A stretch of 64,000 bases of DNA from Exiguobacterium qingdaonense (GTDB taxonomy: Bacteria > Bacillota > Bacilli > Exiguobacteriales > Exiguobacteriaceae): assembly GCF_018617855.1 (NCBI RefSeq), contig NZ_JACSKY010000004.1, positions 124,001-188,000 on the forward strand, written 5' to 3'. This document shows, one piece after another, positions 8,285 through 16,187 of the stretch (position 1 is the stretch's first letter; the number at the start of each line of letters is the position of its first letter). Below the pieces are notes generated by a model, which was given only the letters and a program-made list of their open reading frames with translations, had not been told where the DNA came from and did no database searches. A program made the translations under genes and the position numbers.

Positions 8285-10354
8285 TCATTTCATCTCATAT
8301 ACTTTGACTTCACCAGGTTTCAGGTCGACCACGAGATTCCAGTTGTCATCAAACGAGTGCTCGGCGTATGGCCACGAGTTTGGTGAATACACCATCTCGG
8401 CGAATCGGCTCGCGTTCCAGTTTCGGCGTCTCACCCCATCAAGGGAAACGACCCCTCGCAATGACTCCATCATGTTCGTGTTTGCCACGACGAGTAACGT
8501 ATCATTCGTTTCCGGACGTAACCAGGCGAAACCGACGAACGGTGCGAACGGTTCATTTAAGATGAGTGGCTCAAAATGATTCGGGTCAACAAGTACATCT
8601 AACCATCGCCGCCGTATTTCAGCCACTTGATGCATCACTTCAATCATCTCATCCCTCTCCGGATGATCCCAATGGAACTGATATGCATCAAAGAAGGCGA
8701 GCTTGCCGAAATATGGATCCGTCGGGAAGAGCTGATACGCTTCGTCCGGACGACAGTCGAGTCCAGTGTTCATCGGCTGTGTCTCATACAGTTCGAGCCC
8801 TGAGTTCGTCATCGGTACGCCGTTCGGCATAAATCCGTTCAGCACCGTCAGCAATCGGCTCGCTTGTCGCCCACCTTCCCGCGTAGCGAGACGACGGGTG
8901 TCAGCTGTCTCCCCTGAAGCAAATACAGGAAGAGGTAAAAAGCGTGAGTCATATAAAAATTGATGGGTTTCATGCGTCTGGAATCGCGGTTCTTTATAGA
9001 ACCCGTATCCGATAATCATGTTATAACCGGCATCTTTGGCCGCCCAAGCACCTGCCTCAATCAACTCTTCGGCAATGAAGCTGAAGTTCGGGTCAATTGA
9101 ACGTGGTTGTTCCAAAATTCGTTGTGCCAAATCGACGGGAAGGGCATGCCCCATGTCAATACGTGCTCCATCAATACCAAATTCACGCTGATAGTGCGGG
9201 ATGATATCGGCGAGCATCTCCCAAAGTGGTTCATTGATTTCATTTCCTCGGAATTGATTGGATTTAATTGAATCAAATAAAATATAAGGTGCAACGTTTG
9301 CATCATTGACATAAGGTGCCGCTGCAAGTGGGTGGTCTAAGAAGAGTCTAAAGTATGTCACGTCCGACCATGGAGGCTGCGGGTCGTTGATACAGTCTGA
9401 AAAAGCAGGCGCGGTTGTCAATCCGAACTCCCGTTCAATCATTGCCAATACGTTTTCTTCCGGTCGTTCCAACAAAACTTCACGGAGACGATTCCATTTC
9501 TCGGCATCAATCAAATTCGGTGACATCGAGAAACGTCGTAAATGTTGCCACACATCCTCTGAATTGTACACCATCGGCAAGAAGGCAAGTTCTGGTTTAA
9601 CGTTTTCTCCGATTCCGGGCACATGTGGCGGATGATAATGGTCGACCTCTGTCAATGGAATCCAATAAAACCATTCCGGGTTTTCAAGGATGAGACGGTT
9701 ATCTCGAGCACACGTACGAGGGATGACATCGATGACAACACGGATCCCTACCATGTGACAGGCTTCTACAAATGCGGCAAACTCTTGTTCGACCGTCATC
9801 GCGTCTCCAGTCAATGTTTCCTTCAACTCTTCGTCGATTGCAAAGAAGTCCTGAACGGCATAGGGCGAGCCGAACTCCCCTTTTTTATTCTTGTGACTGT
9901 GTTGAGAAATCGGTAAGAGAAACAATGTATCAATCCCCATGTAGAGAAGGTGTGGGATGAGCGCGAGCGTCTTTACGAAAGTACCCGTGTCTTTCATCCC
10001 TAACGAATTTTCCATCTCAACGTAGCCAGACCCATCGTGGTCCCAAGAGGTCGATGTCCGAACTTGCATCGAATAGACAGATGCCCGTTTGATCCAATCA
10101 CCGCCCGTTTGCAAGTGTCCATCTGCAAGCGCGATGGATGTACGGTAATCTCGGTTTTTTGTCGCATATGGAAAAATCGTTTTTTCAATCGTTTCTAACA
10201 AAAAATCATATGGATTGACACGCTCGACCCCATCCCGAACCGATTCGGACGTGAAACGCATTCGATTCCATAGGCTCGGAATCTCATAAGTAAGATTTGT
10301 ACGCTTGTCTTGTAAAACTTGGTACAGTTTGTGTAACGATGAGTTGTCTGACAT
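8285..10354 (-). CDS. GH13-family glucan enzyme, maltosyltransferase/GlgE-like branch
   Basis: This 689-residue protein is a GH13 (alpha-amylase superfamily) TIM-barrel enzyme without a signal peptide, so it acts in the cytoplasm. The probable nucleophile is Asp400 in GIDGARIDMGHALP, the acid/base is Glu429 in FIAEEL, and the third acidic residue is Asp485 in ETADTRR. Two usual GH13 histidines are missing: region I reads VVIDVIPRT (no NH) and region IV has ETADT in place of ENHDT. This resembles maltosyltransferases and GlgE more than plain amylases, suggesting a transferase acting on glucan or glycogen. The start has AAGGAG. No glycogen genes are adjacent. Confidence 0.78.
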   Translation of the reverse strand: MSDNSSLHKLYQVLQDKRTNLTYEIPSLWNRMRFTSESVRDGVERVNPYDFLLETIEKTIFPYATKNRDYRTSIALADGHLQTGGDWIKRASVYSMQVRTSTSWDHDGSGYVEMENSLGMKDTGTFVKTLALIPHLLYMGIDTLFLLPISQHSHKNKKGEFGSPYAVQDFFAIDEELKETLTGDAMTVEQEFAAFVEACHMVGIRVVIDVIPRTCARDNRLILENPEWFYWIPLTEVDHYHPPHVPGIGENVKPELAFLPMVYNSEDVWQHLRRFSMSPNLIDAEKWNRLREVLLERPEENVLAMIEREFGLTTAPAFSDCINDPQPPWSDVTYFRLFLDHPLAAAPYVNDANVAPYILFDSIKSNQFRGNEINEPLWEMLADIIPHYQREFGIDGARIDMGHALPVDLAQRILEQPRSIDPNFSFIAEELIEAGAWAAKDAGYNMIIGYGFYKEPRFQTHETHQFLYDSRFLPLPVFASGETADTRRLATREGGRQASRLLTVLNGFMPNGVPMTNSGLELYETQPMNTGLDCRPDEAYQLFPTDPYFGKLAFFDAYQFHWDHPERDEMIEVMHQVAEIRRRWLDVLVDPNHFEPLILNEPFAPFVGFAWLRPETNDTLLVVANTNMMESLRGVVSLDGVRRRNWNASRFAEMVYSPNSWPYAEHSFDDNWNLVVDLKPGEVKVYEMK

Positions 10355-10412
10355 ATTGACTCTCCTTATGCATCTAATTGTCCTCTCTAGTAAAGAGACA
10401 CTACATTAACTG

Positions 10413-10418
10413 ATTATA
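10413..10418 (-). promoter_or_regulatory. Possible -10 element for the GH13 gene
   Basis: TATAAT on the minus strand, preceded by TG, lies about 60 bases upstream of the GH13 start. The -35 region is A-rich with no good hexamer, so this is only a candidate. Confidence 0.3.
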
Positions 10419-10505
10419 CATTTCCCCGTTTTTTCCTTTTTTAAAAAAATATTTTCTGTCGTTTGTTACGAAATCATGTACGATGTAGGAGAGAGGAGGG
10501 GCACA

Positions 10506-11141
10506 ATGTCACAACGAAAGTGGATTTTATTATGGATTAGCCTATCCGTTTTATCGATCTTAATCATCGGTGTTTTTATTTTCCAATTACAAGAAACGAA
10601 TGAGCGTCTAGAAATCATACAAGGAGAGCAACTCGACTCTTACGAAGCAATCGAGAATATCATGTACTATAACGTCGAACGAGCCAACGCGATTCGCGGA
10701 TTACTCGCCTACGATGATCGACATTTTTTAGAAATGTACTATAGCTTGTCTCAACAATCCAGTGAGCTGAAACAGTCCGTCATCACCGAACCGAGCACAC
10801 CAAGTTCCGTCCTCGACCTACTTGAACGGGACGCCATCTGGGAGAAGGAAGCCGACCGCGTACTTGTCATCTATGAAGAAGGCGACCTAGCAAAAGCGAC
10901 CAACGTCGCAGAGACGATGACCGAACAACGGCAGACCATTCTTGAAGATTTACGCTCCCTCAAACAAATGCAATATAAAGATGTCCATAAAGAGTTGACT
11001 GCCGTAGAGAACCAAATGTCCGTCTTGACTCAAGCTCTCTTCACCATCACTTTTTTGCTTCTCGCCATCATTGTCATTTTGATTTTTTTATTGGCGCGAA
11101 TCAAAAGCGATCCCATCAAAAAAGAAGTGTCTCAGACTTGA
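10506..11141 (+). CDS. Stand-alone two-helix membrane protein with periplasm-type sensor bundle
   Basis: This 211-residue protein has one membrane helix at about residues 6-26, an extracytoplasmic helical region of about 150 residues, a second membrane helix at about 178-200 and a tail of only about 12 residues. The layout is that of the four-helix-bundle (4HB_MCP) input half of chemoreceptors and histidine kinases, but without HAMP, signalling or kinase domains. The ATG at 10506 follows GGAGGGG; an upstream ATG at 10476 lacks a binding site. I cannot name a function. It might modulate a partner through membrane contact. A bidirectional terminator overlaps its stop. Confidence 0.7.
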   Translation: MSQRKWILLWISLSVLSILIIGVFIFQLQETNERLEIIQGEQLDSYEAIENIMYYNVERANAIRGLLAYDDRHFLEMYYSLSQQSSELKQSVITEPSTPSSVLDLLERDAIWEKEADRVLVIYEEGDLAKATNVAETMTEQRQTILEDLRSLKQMQYKDVHKELTAVENQMSVLTQALFTITFLLLAIIVILIFLLARIKSDPIKKEVSQT

Positions 11142-11159
11142 ATCTGAAACACTTCTTTC
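11121..11159. terminator. Bidirectional terminator
   Basis: Inverted repeat AAAGAAGTGT-c-TCAGA with its complement spans the stop codon of the sensor-like gene and runs up to the stop of the convergent metal ATPase. A/T ends give a U-tract in both directions. Confidence 0.85.
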
Positions 11160-13202
11160 TCATGAAGTCATCCGAAGCAACCTCGTCGCATTCGCAATGG
11201 CGAGAAGGGCCACACCTACATCCGCGAAGACTGCTTCCCACATGGTGGCAATACCGAACAAACCTAATAGTAAGACAAGTGCTTTCGTCCCAAAAGCAAA
11301 GAGGATGTTTTGCCAGACAATCCGTTTCGTCTGTTTCCCGAGTTCGATGGCCCGGACCACATCCGTCGGGGCGTCGTGCATCAAGACAACGTCCGCTGCC
11401 GTGACAGCCGAATCGCTTCCGACTCCCCCCATGACAAGACCGACATTTGCCCGTGCCAAAGCTGCCGCATCATTCATCCCATCCCCCACAAAAGCGACTT
11501 TTTGAGAGATGGTCATCCGTTCAATGGCTTCCACTTTCTCATGTGGAAGCAGTTCTCCTCGCACTTCGTCCAAGCCGAGTTGCTCACCAATTTTTGTCGC
11601 GACTTGACGACGGTCCCCGGATAGCATCACCGTCCGAATTCCGGAGCCCTTCAGCGCGTCAATAGCAGTGATTGCATCAGACTTCACCGTGTCCATCAAT
11701 TCGATTCGACCAAGCCAAGAGTCATTCTTCATCACGTGGACGCTCGTACCGACCGATGAATCCTCAATCGTTAAACCTAACTTTCTCATATAACGCGCAC
11801 TCCCGACATATATATGGTCATCTTGATCGTGCGCATAGAGACCATATCCAGGCTCCTCTTGAATCGAGTCGAAAGCTATTACCTCACCGACTCGATCAAC
11901 GATGGCGATTGCAAGTGGGTGGTTGGATGCCAACTCGACACGGGCAGCAAGATGTAATAGCTGTTCGGCACTAATCCCTTCTGTCGTCATTACATCCGTC
12001 ACTTCAAATCGTCCCGTCGTCAACGTTCCTGTTTTATCGAAGACAATCGTATCTACTTCCGTTAACGTGTCTAAATACTCGCCACCTTTTACGAGAATTC
12101 CTCGCTTAGAACCCGCGCCAATCCCACCAAAATAACCTAATGGAATCGAGATGACGAGTGCACACGGACAACTAATGACGAGAAAGATCAATGCCCGATA
12201 AACCCACTCTTCTAAATCCCCTACGAACAATGGAGGAACGAATGCGACGATTGTGGCTAAAACCACGACGACGGGCGTATACACTTTTGCCAATCGTGTA
12301 ATCATCTGTTCTGTTTTCGCTTTCTTTCCGTTCGCCTCTTCTACGAGGGCAATCATCTTTTGTAAGCTTGATTCGGCAGCAAGCCTTGTCGTTTGAACGA
12401 TGAGTCTTCCTTCCATATTGACCATCCCTGCTAACACGTCTTCACCCGCACTTACTTGTCTAGGAATTGACTCACCTGTTAACGATGCGGTATCAAGGGA
12501 GCTCGCACCGCTCACCACAGTACCGTCCATCGGGACAAGTTCACCTGAACGAATGACGAGATGCGACCCGATTGACACTTCTTCTGGCGAGCGTTCGACT
12601 TCGTCGCCGTCTTCTAGCACACGTGCGCGGGTAGGCTTCATATTCAACAAGGACTGAATCGATCTTCGGGAAGCGCGTACCGCCCGGCCTTGAACGTATT
12701 CTCCGAGTTGATAAAAAAGCATCACTGCTACTGCTTCCGGATACTCAGAAATGGCGAATGCCCCGATTGTCGCAATCGTCATCAAAAATTTTTCGTCAAA
12801 CCATTCCCGATGCCATATATTTCTTACGGCGCCGTATATGACGTCGTACCCGGCAACCCCGTATGCCACGACAAAACCTGCAATTGAATCCGTCCAAAGG
12901 GCAATCGAAAACATGAGTGCGGCCGCCAAAAATCTCCAAAGCGTCACGTCACGTCCTTCAGTTTGGTCGCCATCTCGTTTATCAAACTTCGCCCCCGGCT
13001 CGACACGCCTCATCGTTTGTTCAATCGATTCAAGCATCGTCTCTCGGTTCGAGGAGCTCTCCCACTCAATAATCATTCGGCTCGTCGTAAAATCAACCCG
13101 GCAAGAAGACACTTCTTCCCGCATGGTGACCTCTCGTTCAATTTTAGCCGCACAGTTCGCACATGTAATTCCAGATACGGGTATCGTTTCTCGTGCCGTC
13201 AT
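11160..13202 (-). CDS. cadA: Cd/Zn/Co-type P1B metal-exporting ATPase
   Basis: This 680-residue heavy-metal P-type ATPase has an N-terminal HMA domain with the metal-binding GITCANCA (Cys14, Cys17). The transmembrane metal site is SCPCALVISIPLG, and the tail GGIGAGSKRGILVKGGEYLD is typical of the CadA/ZntA group rather than copper pumps. The phosphorylation site DKTGTLT and the hinge VGDGMNDAAAL are intact. It should export Cd2+, Zn2+, Pb2+ or Co2+. Three ATGs occur in tandem; the third (13202) is spaced correctly from AGGGGG, so I use it. An ArsR repressor gene and an operator-like palindrome lie upstream. Confidence 0.92.
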   Translation of the reverse strand: MTARETIPVSGITCANCAAKIEREVTMREEVSSCRVDFTTSRMIIEWESSSNRETMLESIEQTMRRVEPGAKFDKRDGDQTEGRDVTLWRFLAAALMFSIALWTDSIAGFVVAYGVAGYDVIYGAVRNIWHREWFDEKFLMTIATIGAFAISEYPEAVAVMLFYQLGEYVQGRAVRASRRSIQSLLNMKPTRARVLEDGDEVERSPEEVSIGSHLVIRSGELVPMDGTVVSGASSLDTASLTGESIPRQVSAGEDVLAGMVNMEGRLIVQTTRLAAESSLQKMIALVEEANGKKAKTEQMITRLAKVYTPVVVVLATIVAFVPPLFVGDLEEWVYRALIFLVISCPCALVISIPLGYFGGIGAGSKRGILVKGGEYLDTLTEVDTIVFDKTGTLTTGRFEVTDVMTTEGISAEQLLHLAARVELASNHPLAIAIVDRVGEVIAFDSIQEEPGYGLYAHDQDDHIYVGSARYMRKLGLTIEDSSVGTSVHVMKNDSWLGRIELMDTVKSDAITAIDALKGSGIRTVMLSGDRRQVATKIGEQLGLDEVRGELLPHEKVEAIERMTISQKVAFVGDGMNDAAALARANVGLVMGGVGSDSAVTAADVVLMHDAPTDVVRAIELGKQTKRIVWQNILFAFGTKALVLLLGLFGIATMWEAVFADVGVALLAIANATRLLRMTS

Positions 13203-13218
13203 CATCATCCCCCTAATC

Positions 13219-13238
13219 ATTCAAACGTGTATTTGAAT
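13219..13238. promoter_or_regulatory. Putative ArsR/CadC-type metal operator before cadA
   Basis: ATTCAAA and TTTGAAT form a perfect 7-bp inverted repeat around a six-base spacer, immediately upstream of the cadA binding site. The TATTCAAA half-site resembles known CadC/CzrA operators. It implies cadA has its own metal-regulated promoter downstream of the arsR terminator. Confidence 0.6.
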
Positions 13239-13275
13239 ATATCGTATCGTGATTATTGGTGGATGACAATAGGTA

Positions 13276-13306
13276 AAATGACCGACCCTTCACGGGGTCG
13301 GTCATT
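13276..13306 (-). terminator. Terminator after arsR
   Basis: ATGACCGACCC and its complement form an 11-bp stem with a TTTTA tract on the minus strand, between the arsR stop and cadA. Confidence 0.75.
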
Positions 13307-13310
13307 GACA

Positions 13311-13673
13311 TCAAACATCTTTTTGCTCTTCACTATGCGTCAAAGCGATTTCAACAAGCTGTCGTACGTGGTCGTCATCTAATGAGTAATATACGACTTT
13401 TCCATCCTTTCGATATTTCACCAATCCTTGTTCGAGTAACGTTCGCAAATGATGGGATGCGGTCGCGTTCGAATGGCCGATGACAGCTGCGACATCACAC
13501 ACACACAGCTCGTTTTCGAGTGTCAACACGTAAAGTACTTTCAAGCGGGTCGGATCCGCGAACGCCTTAAACAACCGACTGACACGCGGAGCATCCAACT
13601 CCGCTAGAGCGGTTTGTAACTTCGGGACATCCTCTGATTGAATTCCAATCGTTTCGCACTGTGGCACTTTCAT
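13311..13673 (-). CDS. ArsR/SmtB-family metal-sensing repressor (CadC/CzrA-like)
   Basis: This 120-residue winged-helix repressor releases DNA when metal binds. The recognition helix region reads GHSNATASHHLRTLLEQGLV. Two metal sites known in this family are visible: ELCVCD (Cys57, Cys59), as in the alpha-3N cadmium/lead site of CadC, and Asp100-x-His102-x10-His113-x2-Glu116, matching the alpha-5 zinc/cobalt site of SmtB/CzrA. Having both suggests response to soft metals and zinc. The ATG at 13673 follows GAGGTGA; the in-frame ATG at 13691 lacks a site. It surely controls the adjacent cadA. Confidence 0.92.
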   Translation of the reverse strand: MKVPQCETIGIQSEDVPKLQTALAELDAPRVSRLFKAFADPTRLKVLYVLTLENELCVCDVAAVIGHSNATASHHLRTLLEQGLVKYRKDGKVVYYSLDDDHVRQLVEIALTHSEEQKDV

Positions 13674-13823
13674 TAAATTCACCTCGTTCATTAATATATT
13701 CAGTGTAGCAAAAATTCAACACTATATCTGTTATATATCTAGTTGACTTTTTAAACACTGTTATAATACAATCATTACAACAACTAACTCGTTGCACTAT
13801 CACTCGAAGGAGGTATACTTCAT

Positions 13824-13982
13824 ATGAACGAATGGGCGAGCCGACTCGAATCATCTGTCGAGTTTTATCAAAAGTTACCGGACAAAACATGTCCGGAATG
13901 TGGAGAACATATGGACGAACAGTGCGAATCATACGAAACAATATGCGCTTCTTGTACGGAGAAGCTCCAACTAGCAGAATAA
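13824..13982 (+). CDS. YhfH-like small zinc-ribbon protein
   Basis: This 52-residue protein has two CxxC pairs, CPEC (residues 23-26) and CASC (41-44), with a further Cys34, so it probably binds one zinc ion. The opening WASRLESSVEFYQKLPDKTCPECG resembles the tiny YhfH-type proteins of Bacilli, whose role is unknown. The ATG follows an excellent AAGGAGGT site and the gene ends at its own terminator, which supports real expression. TATAAT at 13762-13767 could be its -10 element, although the nearest TTGACT is only 13 bases upstream. It lies divergent from the metal-sensing arsR. Confidence 0.75.
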   Translation: MNEWASRLESSVEFYQKLPDKTCPECGEHMDEQCESYETICASCTEKLQLAE

Positions 13983-13983
13983 A

Positions 13984-14019
13984 CAACGCCCACCCCTTCA
14001 ATCGAAGGGGTGGGCGTTG
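13984..14019. terminator. Bidirectional terminator between the zinc-ribbon gene and crcB
   Basis: A perfect 16-bp inverted repeat with a four-base loop separates the convergent small zinc-ribbon gene and the crcB pair. T-rich flanks occur on both strands. Confidence 0.9.
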
Positions 14020-14020
14020 T

Positions 14021-14362
14021 TTATATGGACCATCCGATATAGGCTGCGATCAACCCGAATAGATAGGTCGACACCAAATAGAGACCAAAGCGAATCCGAT
14101 CGTTCATCGCAAGTCGCACCAACTCTAAGTTTATCGTCGAGAATGTCGTGAATGAACCAAAGAATCCGACTCCTATAAAGAGAATGATCGTTTGATGGGT
14201 CGTATGTGCATATAAATAGCCGAGACCAAACGCACCTAATACGTTGACGAATAATGTTGCAAAAGGAAAAGATGAGTCAGACCACTGTTTCATAACTTGA
14301 CTAATGGCGAAACGACATATCGCACCGATAAAGGCACCGGCCGCAATCCAAACGAACGTCAC
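14021..14362 (-). CDS. crcB: CrcB/Fluc fluoride ion channel, second subunit
   Basis: This 113-residue, four-helix membrane protein is of the CrcB/Fluc family, which lets fluoride leave the cell. Conserved features are GAFIGAICRFAIS near the N-terminus, the LFVNVLGAFGLGYL segment with the family's key asparagine, and GFFGSFTTFSTINLE with the phenylalanine/threonine track. Its start overlaps the stop of the first crcB by four bases. Gram-positive bacteria often carry two crcB genes whose products form a heterodimeric antiparallel channel, the likely state here. Confidence 0.93.
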   Translation of the reverse strand: MTFVWIAAGAFIGAICRFAISQVMKQWSDSSFPFATLFVNVLGAFGLGYLYAHTTHQTIILFIGVGFFGSFTTFSTINLELVRLAMNDRIRFGLYLVSTYLFGLIAAYIGWSI

Positions 14363-14751
14363 CCGACCTCACCACCTTTTCTCTGTCTCGTGCCGACTCG
14401 ATAACCGACCCACGAACTTAATAACCCAAACGTGATGCTAAGGAAGACATATAGAATGGCAAGCCATATTCGCCCTTCCTCTAGCAATTGAATCGTTTCA
14501 ACGCTAAACGTAGAGAAAGTGGTGAAAGATCCGATCATCCCGGTCCCGACGACCGTGACGAGTTGAGGAGATGGTTTGCCCGTTTGCAGGAACTTGTGCG
14601 TCAACCACCCGAGTATAAAACTACCGATGAGATTGATGAGCAGTGTCGAGACCGGAAACGCGCTCGTACCGACCGAATCAACCATCAACCCAAGACCGTA
14701 GCGCGCCAAGGCACCGATCGCCCCTCCTAATCCGACGTATATGTATAGCAT
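14359..14751 (-). CDS. crcB: CrcB/Fluc fluoride ion channel, first subunit
   Basis: This 130-residue CrcB/Fluc channel subunit has GGAIGALARYGLG, TLLINLIGSFILGWL and GMIGSFTTFSTFSVE, the family motifs for the pore asparagine and phenylalanine box. The ATG follows a GAGGAGG site directly downstream of the rocD terminator. I looked for a fluoride riboswitch in the roughly 80 bases upstream and did not find one, so expression may be constitutive. It is co-translated with the second crcB. Confidence 0.93.
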   Translation of the reverse strand: MLYIYVGLGGAIGALARYGLGLMVDSVGTSAFPVSTLLINLIGSFILGWLTHKFLQTGKPSPQLVTVVGTGMIGSFTTFSTFSVETIQLLEEGRIWLAILYVFLSITFGLLSSWVGYRVGTRQRKGGEVG

Positions 14752-14766
14752 TCAATCCCTCCTCAT

Positions 14767-14793
14767 GAAAAAGACACCCGCAACGCAGGTGTC
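14767..14793 (-). terminator. Terminator after rocD
   Basis: GACACC and GGTGTC flank a GC-paired loop, followed on the minus strand by five T residues. It sits between rocD and the first crcB. Confidence 0.8.
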
Positions 14794-14829
14794 GATTCAT
14801 CTAAGGCTATTATATCAAGCCGGTGTACA

Positions 14830-16032
14830 TTACGAAATAGCTGCTGGAGCCAGTACGGCCTCAATCGCTTCAAACGCTTGGTCGAGTTCTTCTTTTGTGA
14901 TGACGAGCGGTGGCGCCAATCGAATCACTGTCTCGTGCGTTTCTTTGCAGAGAAGTCCCCGCTCTTTAAGCGCCTCGCAGTATGGACGGGCCGACTCCGT
15001 CAATTCAATACCGATAAAGAGGCCACGTCCACGGACATCATGAATCATCGGGTTGTCAATCGACTTCAATCGATCCATGAAATACGTTCCTAACTCCAAC
15101 GAACGCTCTGGAAGATTTTCTTCTTCCAACACTTCAAGCGCTGCGACAGAGACAGCCGATGCAAGTGGATTTCCTCCAAACGTCGAACCGTGTGATCCAG
15201 GGTTGAAGACGGATAATACGTCTTTATCAGCGGCAACACACGAGATCGGGAATACCCCACCCCCAAGTGCCTTCCCGAGAATATACATATCCGGCGTGAC
15301 ATCCTCCCACTCGATGGCAAACCATTTTCCTGAACGCCCAAGCCCTGACTGAATTTCATCTGCGACGAAAAGGACGTTGTGTTCTTTACAGAGCTCTGAC
15401 GCCCGTTTTAAATACCCTTTTGGCGGGATGATAATCCCGGCCTCACCTTGAATCGGTTCAACGATGAATGCGGCCGTATTCTCTGTGATCGCTGCCTCGA
15501 ACGCGTCGATATCACCGTATGGCACGACTTTGAACCCTGGCAACAACGGTCCGAATCCACGCTGATATTCCGCTTCTGTCGACATCGACACAGCAGCCAT
15601 CGTCCGTCCATGGAAGTTTCCTGAGCAGACGATGATTTCAGCTTGTCCAGGAATGCCCTTCACGTCATATGCCCAGCGGCGAGCCGTCTTCACCGCCGTC
15701 TCGACAGCCTCAGCCCCCGTGTTCATCGGCAATATCATCTGTTTTTTTGTAAGCGTTACCACTTTGTCGTAAAAACGTCCGAGCTGATCGTTATAAAAGG
15801 CACGTGACGTCAGCGTGATTTTATCTGCTTGGTCTTTCAATGCTTGAATAATTTTCGGATGACAGTGTCCCTGGTTGACAGCAGAATATGCACTCAACAT
15901 ATCCATATACCGATTCCCCTCAGGATCGGTCACCCAAATCCCTTTCGCCTCTGAAATAACAATCGGTAGTGGATGATAGTTGTGCGCCCCGAACTTCTCT
16001 GTCATCTCAATCACATCATGTGTCTTTGACAT
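14830..16032 (-). CDS. rocD: Ornithine aminotransferase
   Basis: This 400-residue class III pyridoxal-phosphate aminotransferase converts ornithine plus 2-oxoglutarate to glutamate semialdehyde and glutamate, in arginine/ornithine breakdown or proline synthesis. Visible motifs are [18 protein letters not shown] (cofactor phosphate binding), [12 protein letters not shown] (the aspartate that pairs with the pyridinium nitrogen) and [13 protein letters not shown] with the PLP lysine. Length and opening match RocD of Bacilli. The gene is monocistronic, with a promoter upstream and a terminator downstream. An ArcD-like antiporter gene lies about 2.2 kb away. Confidence 0.93.
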   Translation of the reverse strand: MSKTHDVIEMTEKFGAHNYHPLPIVISEAKGIWVTDPEGNRYMDMLSAYSAVNQGHCHPKIIQALKDQADKITLTSRAFYNDQLGRFYDKVVTLTKKQMILPMNTGAEAVETAVKTARRWAYDVKGIPGQAEIIVCSGNFHGRTMAAVSMSTEAEYQRGFGPLLPGFKVVPYGDIDAFEAAITENTAAFIVEPIQGEAGIIIPPKGYLKRASELCKEHNVLFVADEIQSGLGRSGKWFAIEWEDVTPDMYILGKALGGGVFPISCVAADKDVLSVFNPGSHGSTFGGNPLASAVSVAALEVLEEENLPERSLELGTYFMDRLKSIDNPMIHDVRGRGLFIGIELTESARPYCEALKERGLLCKETHETVIRLAPPLVITKEELDQAFEAIEAVLAPAAIS

Positions 16033-16069
16033 ATTGTTTCCCCCTTATTCAAAACTATCTTACACTTTC

Positions 16070-16099
16070 AGTATATGATGCTCCTGTTTCGTTTGACAA
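16070..16099 (-). promoter_or_regulatory. Putative SigA promoter of rocD
   Basis: On the minus strand TTGTCA (16099-16094) is followed after 18 bases by TATACT (16075-16070), about 40 bases before the rocD start. Confidence 0.45.
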
Positions 16100-16107
16100 T
16101 GATGAAC

Positions 16108-16136
16108 TTGAGCATTCCATGAATTGGCAATATAAG
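16108..16136 (+). promoter_or_regulatory. Putative SigA promoter of the second GGDEF/EAL gene
   Basis: TTGAGC (16108-16113) is separated by 17 bases from TATAAG (16131-16136), about 50 bases before the GTG start. The hexamers are moderate. Confidence 0.4.
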
Positions 16137-16187
16137 GTACACTGTCAGTAGAAAATGCATTCAGCATGACAGATTGGAGGAAATGAT

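Noticed and set aside
13743-13767. TTGACT and TATAAT as a promoter for the zinc-ribbon gene
   Set aside because: The spacing is only 13 bases; the TATAAT may be real but the -35 is not convincing, so it is only mentioned under the gene.
14752-14829. Possible fluoride riboswitch before crcB
   Set aside because: The space is taken by the rocD terminator and no fluoride aptamer motif is seen.
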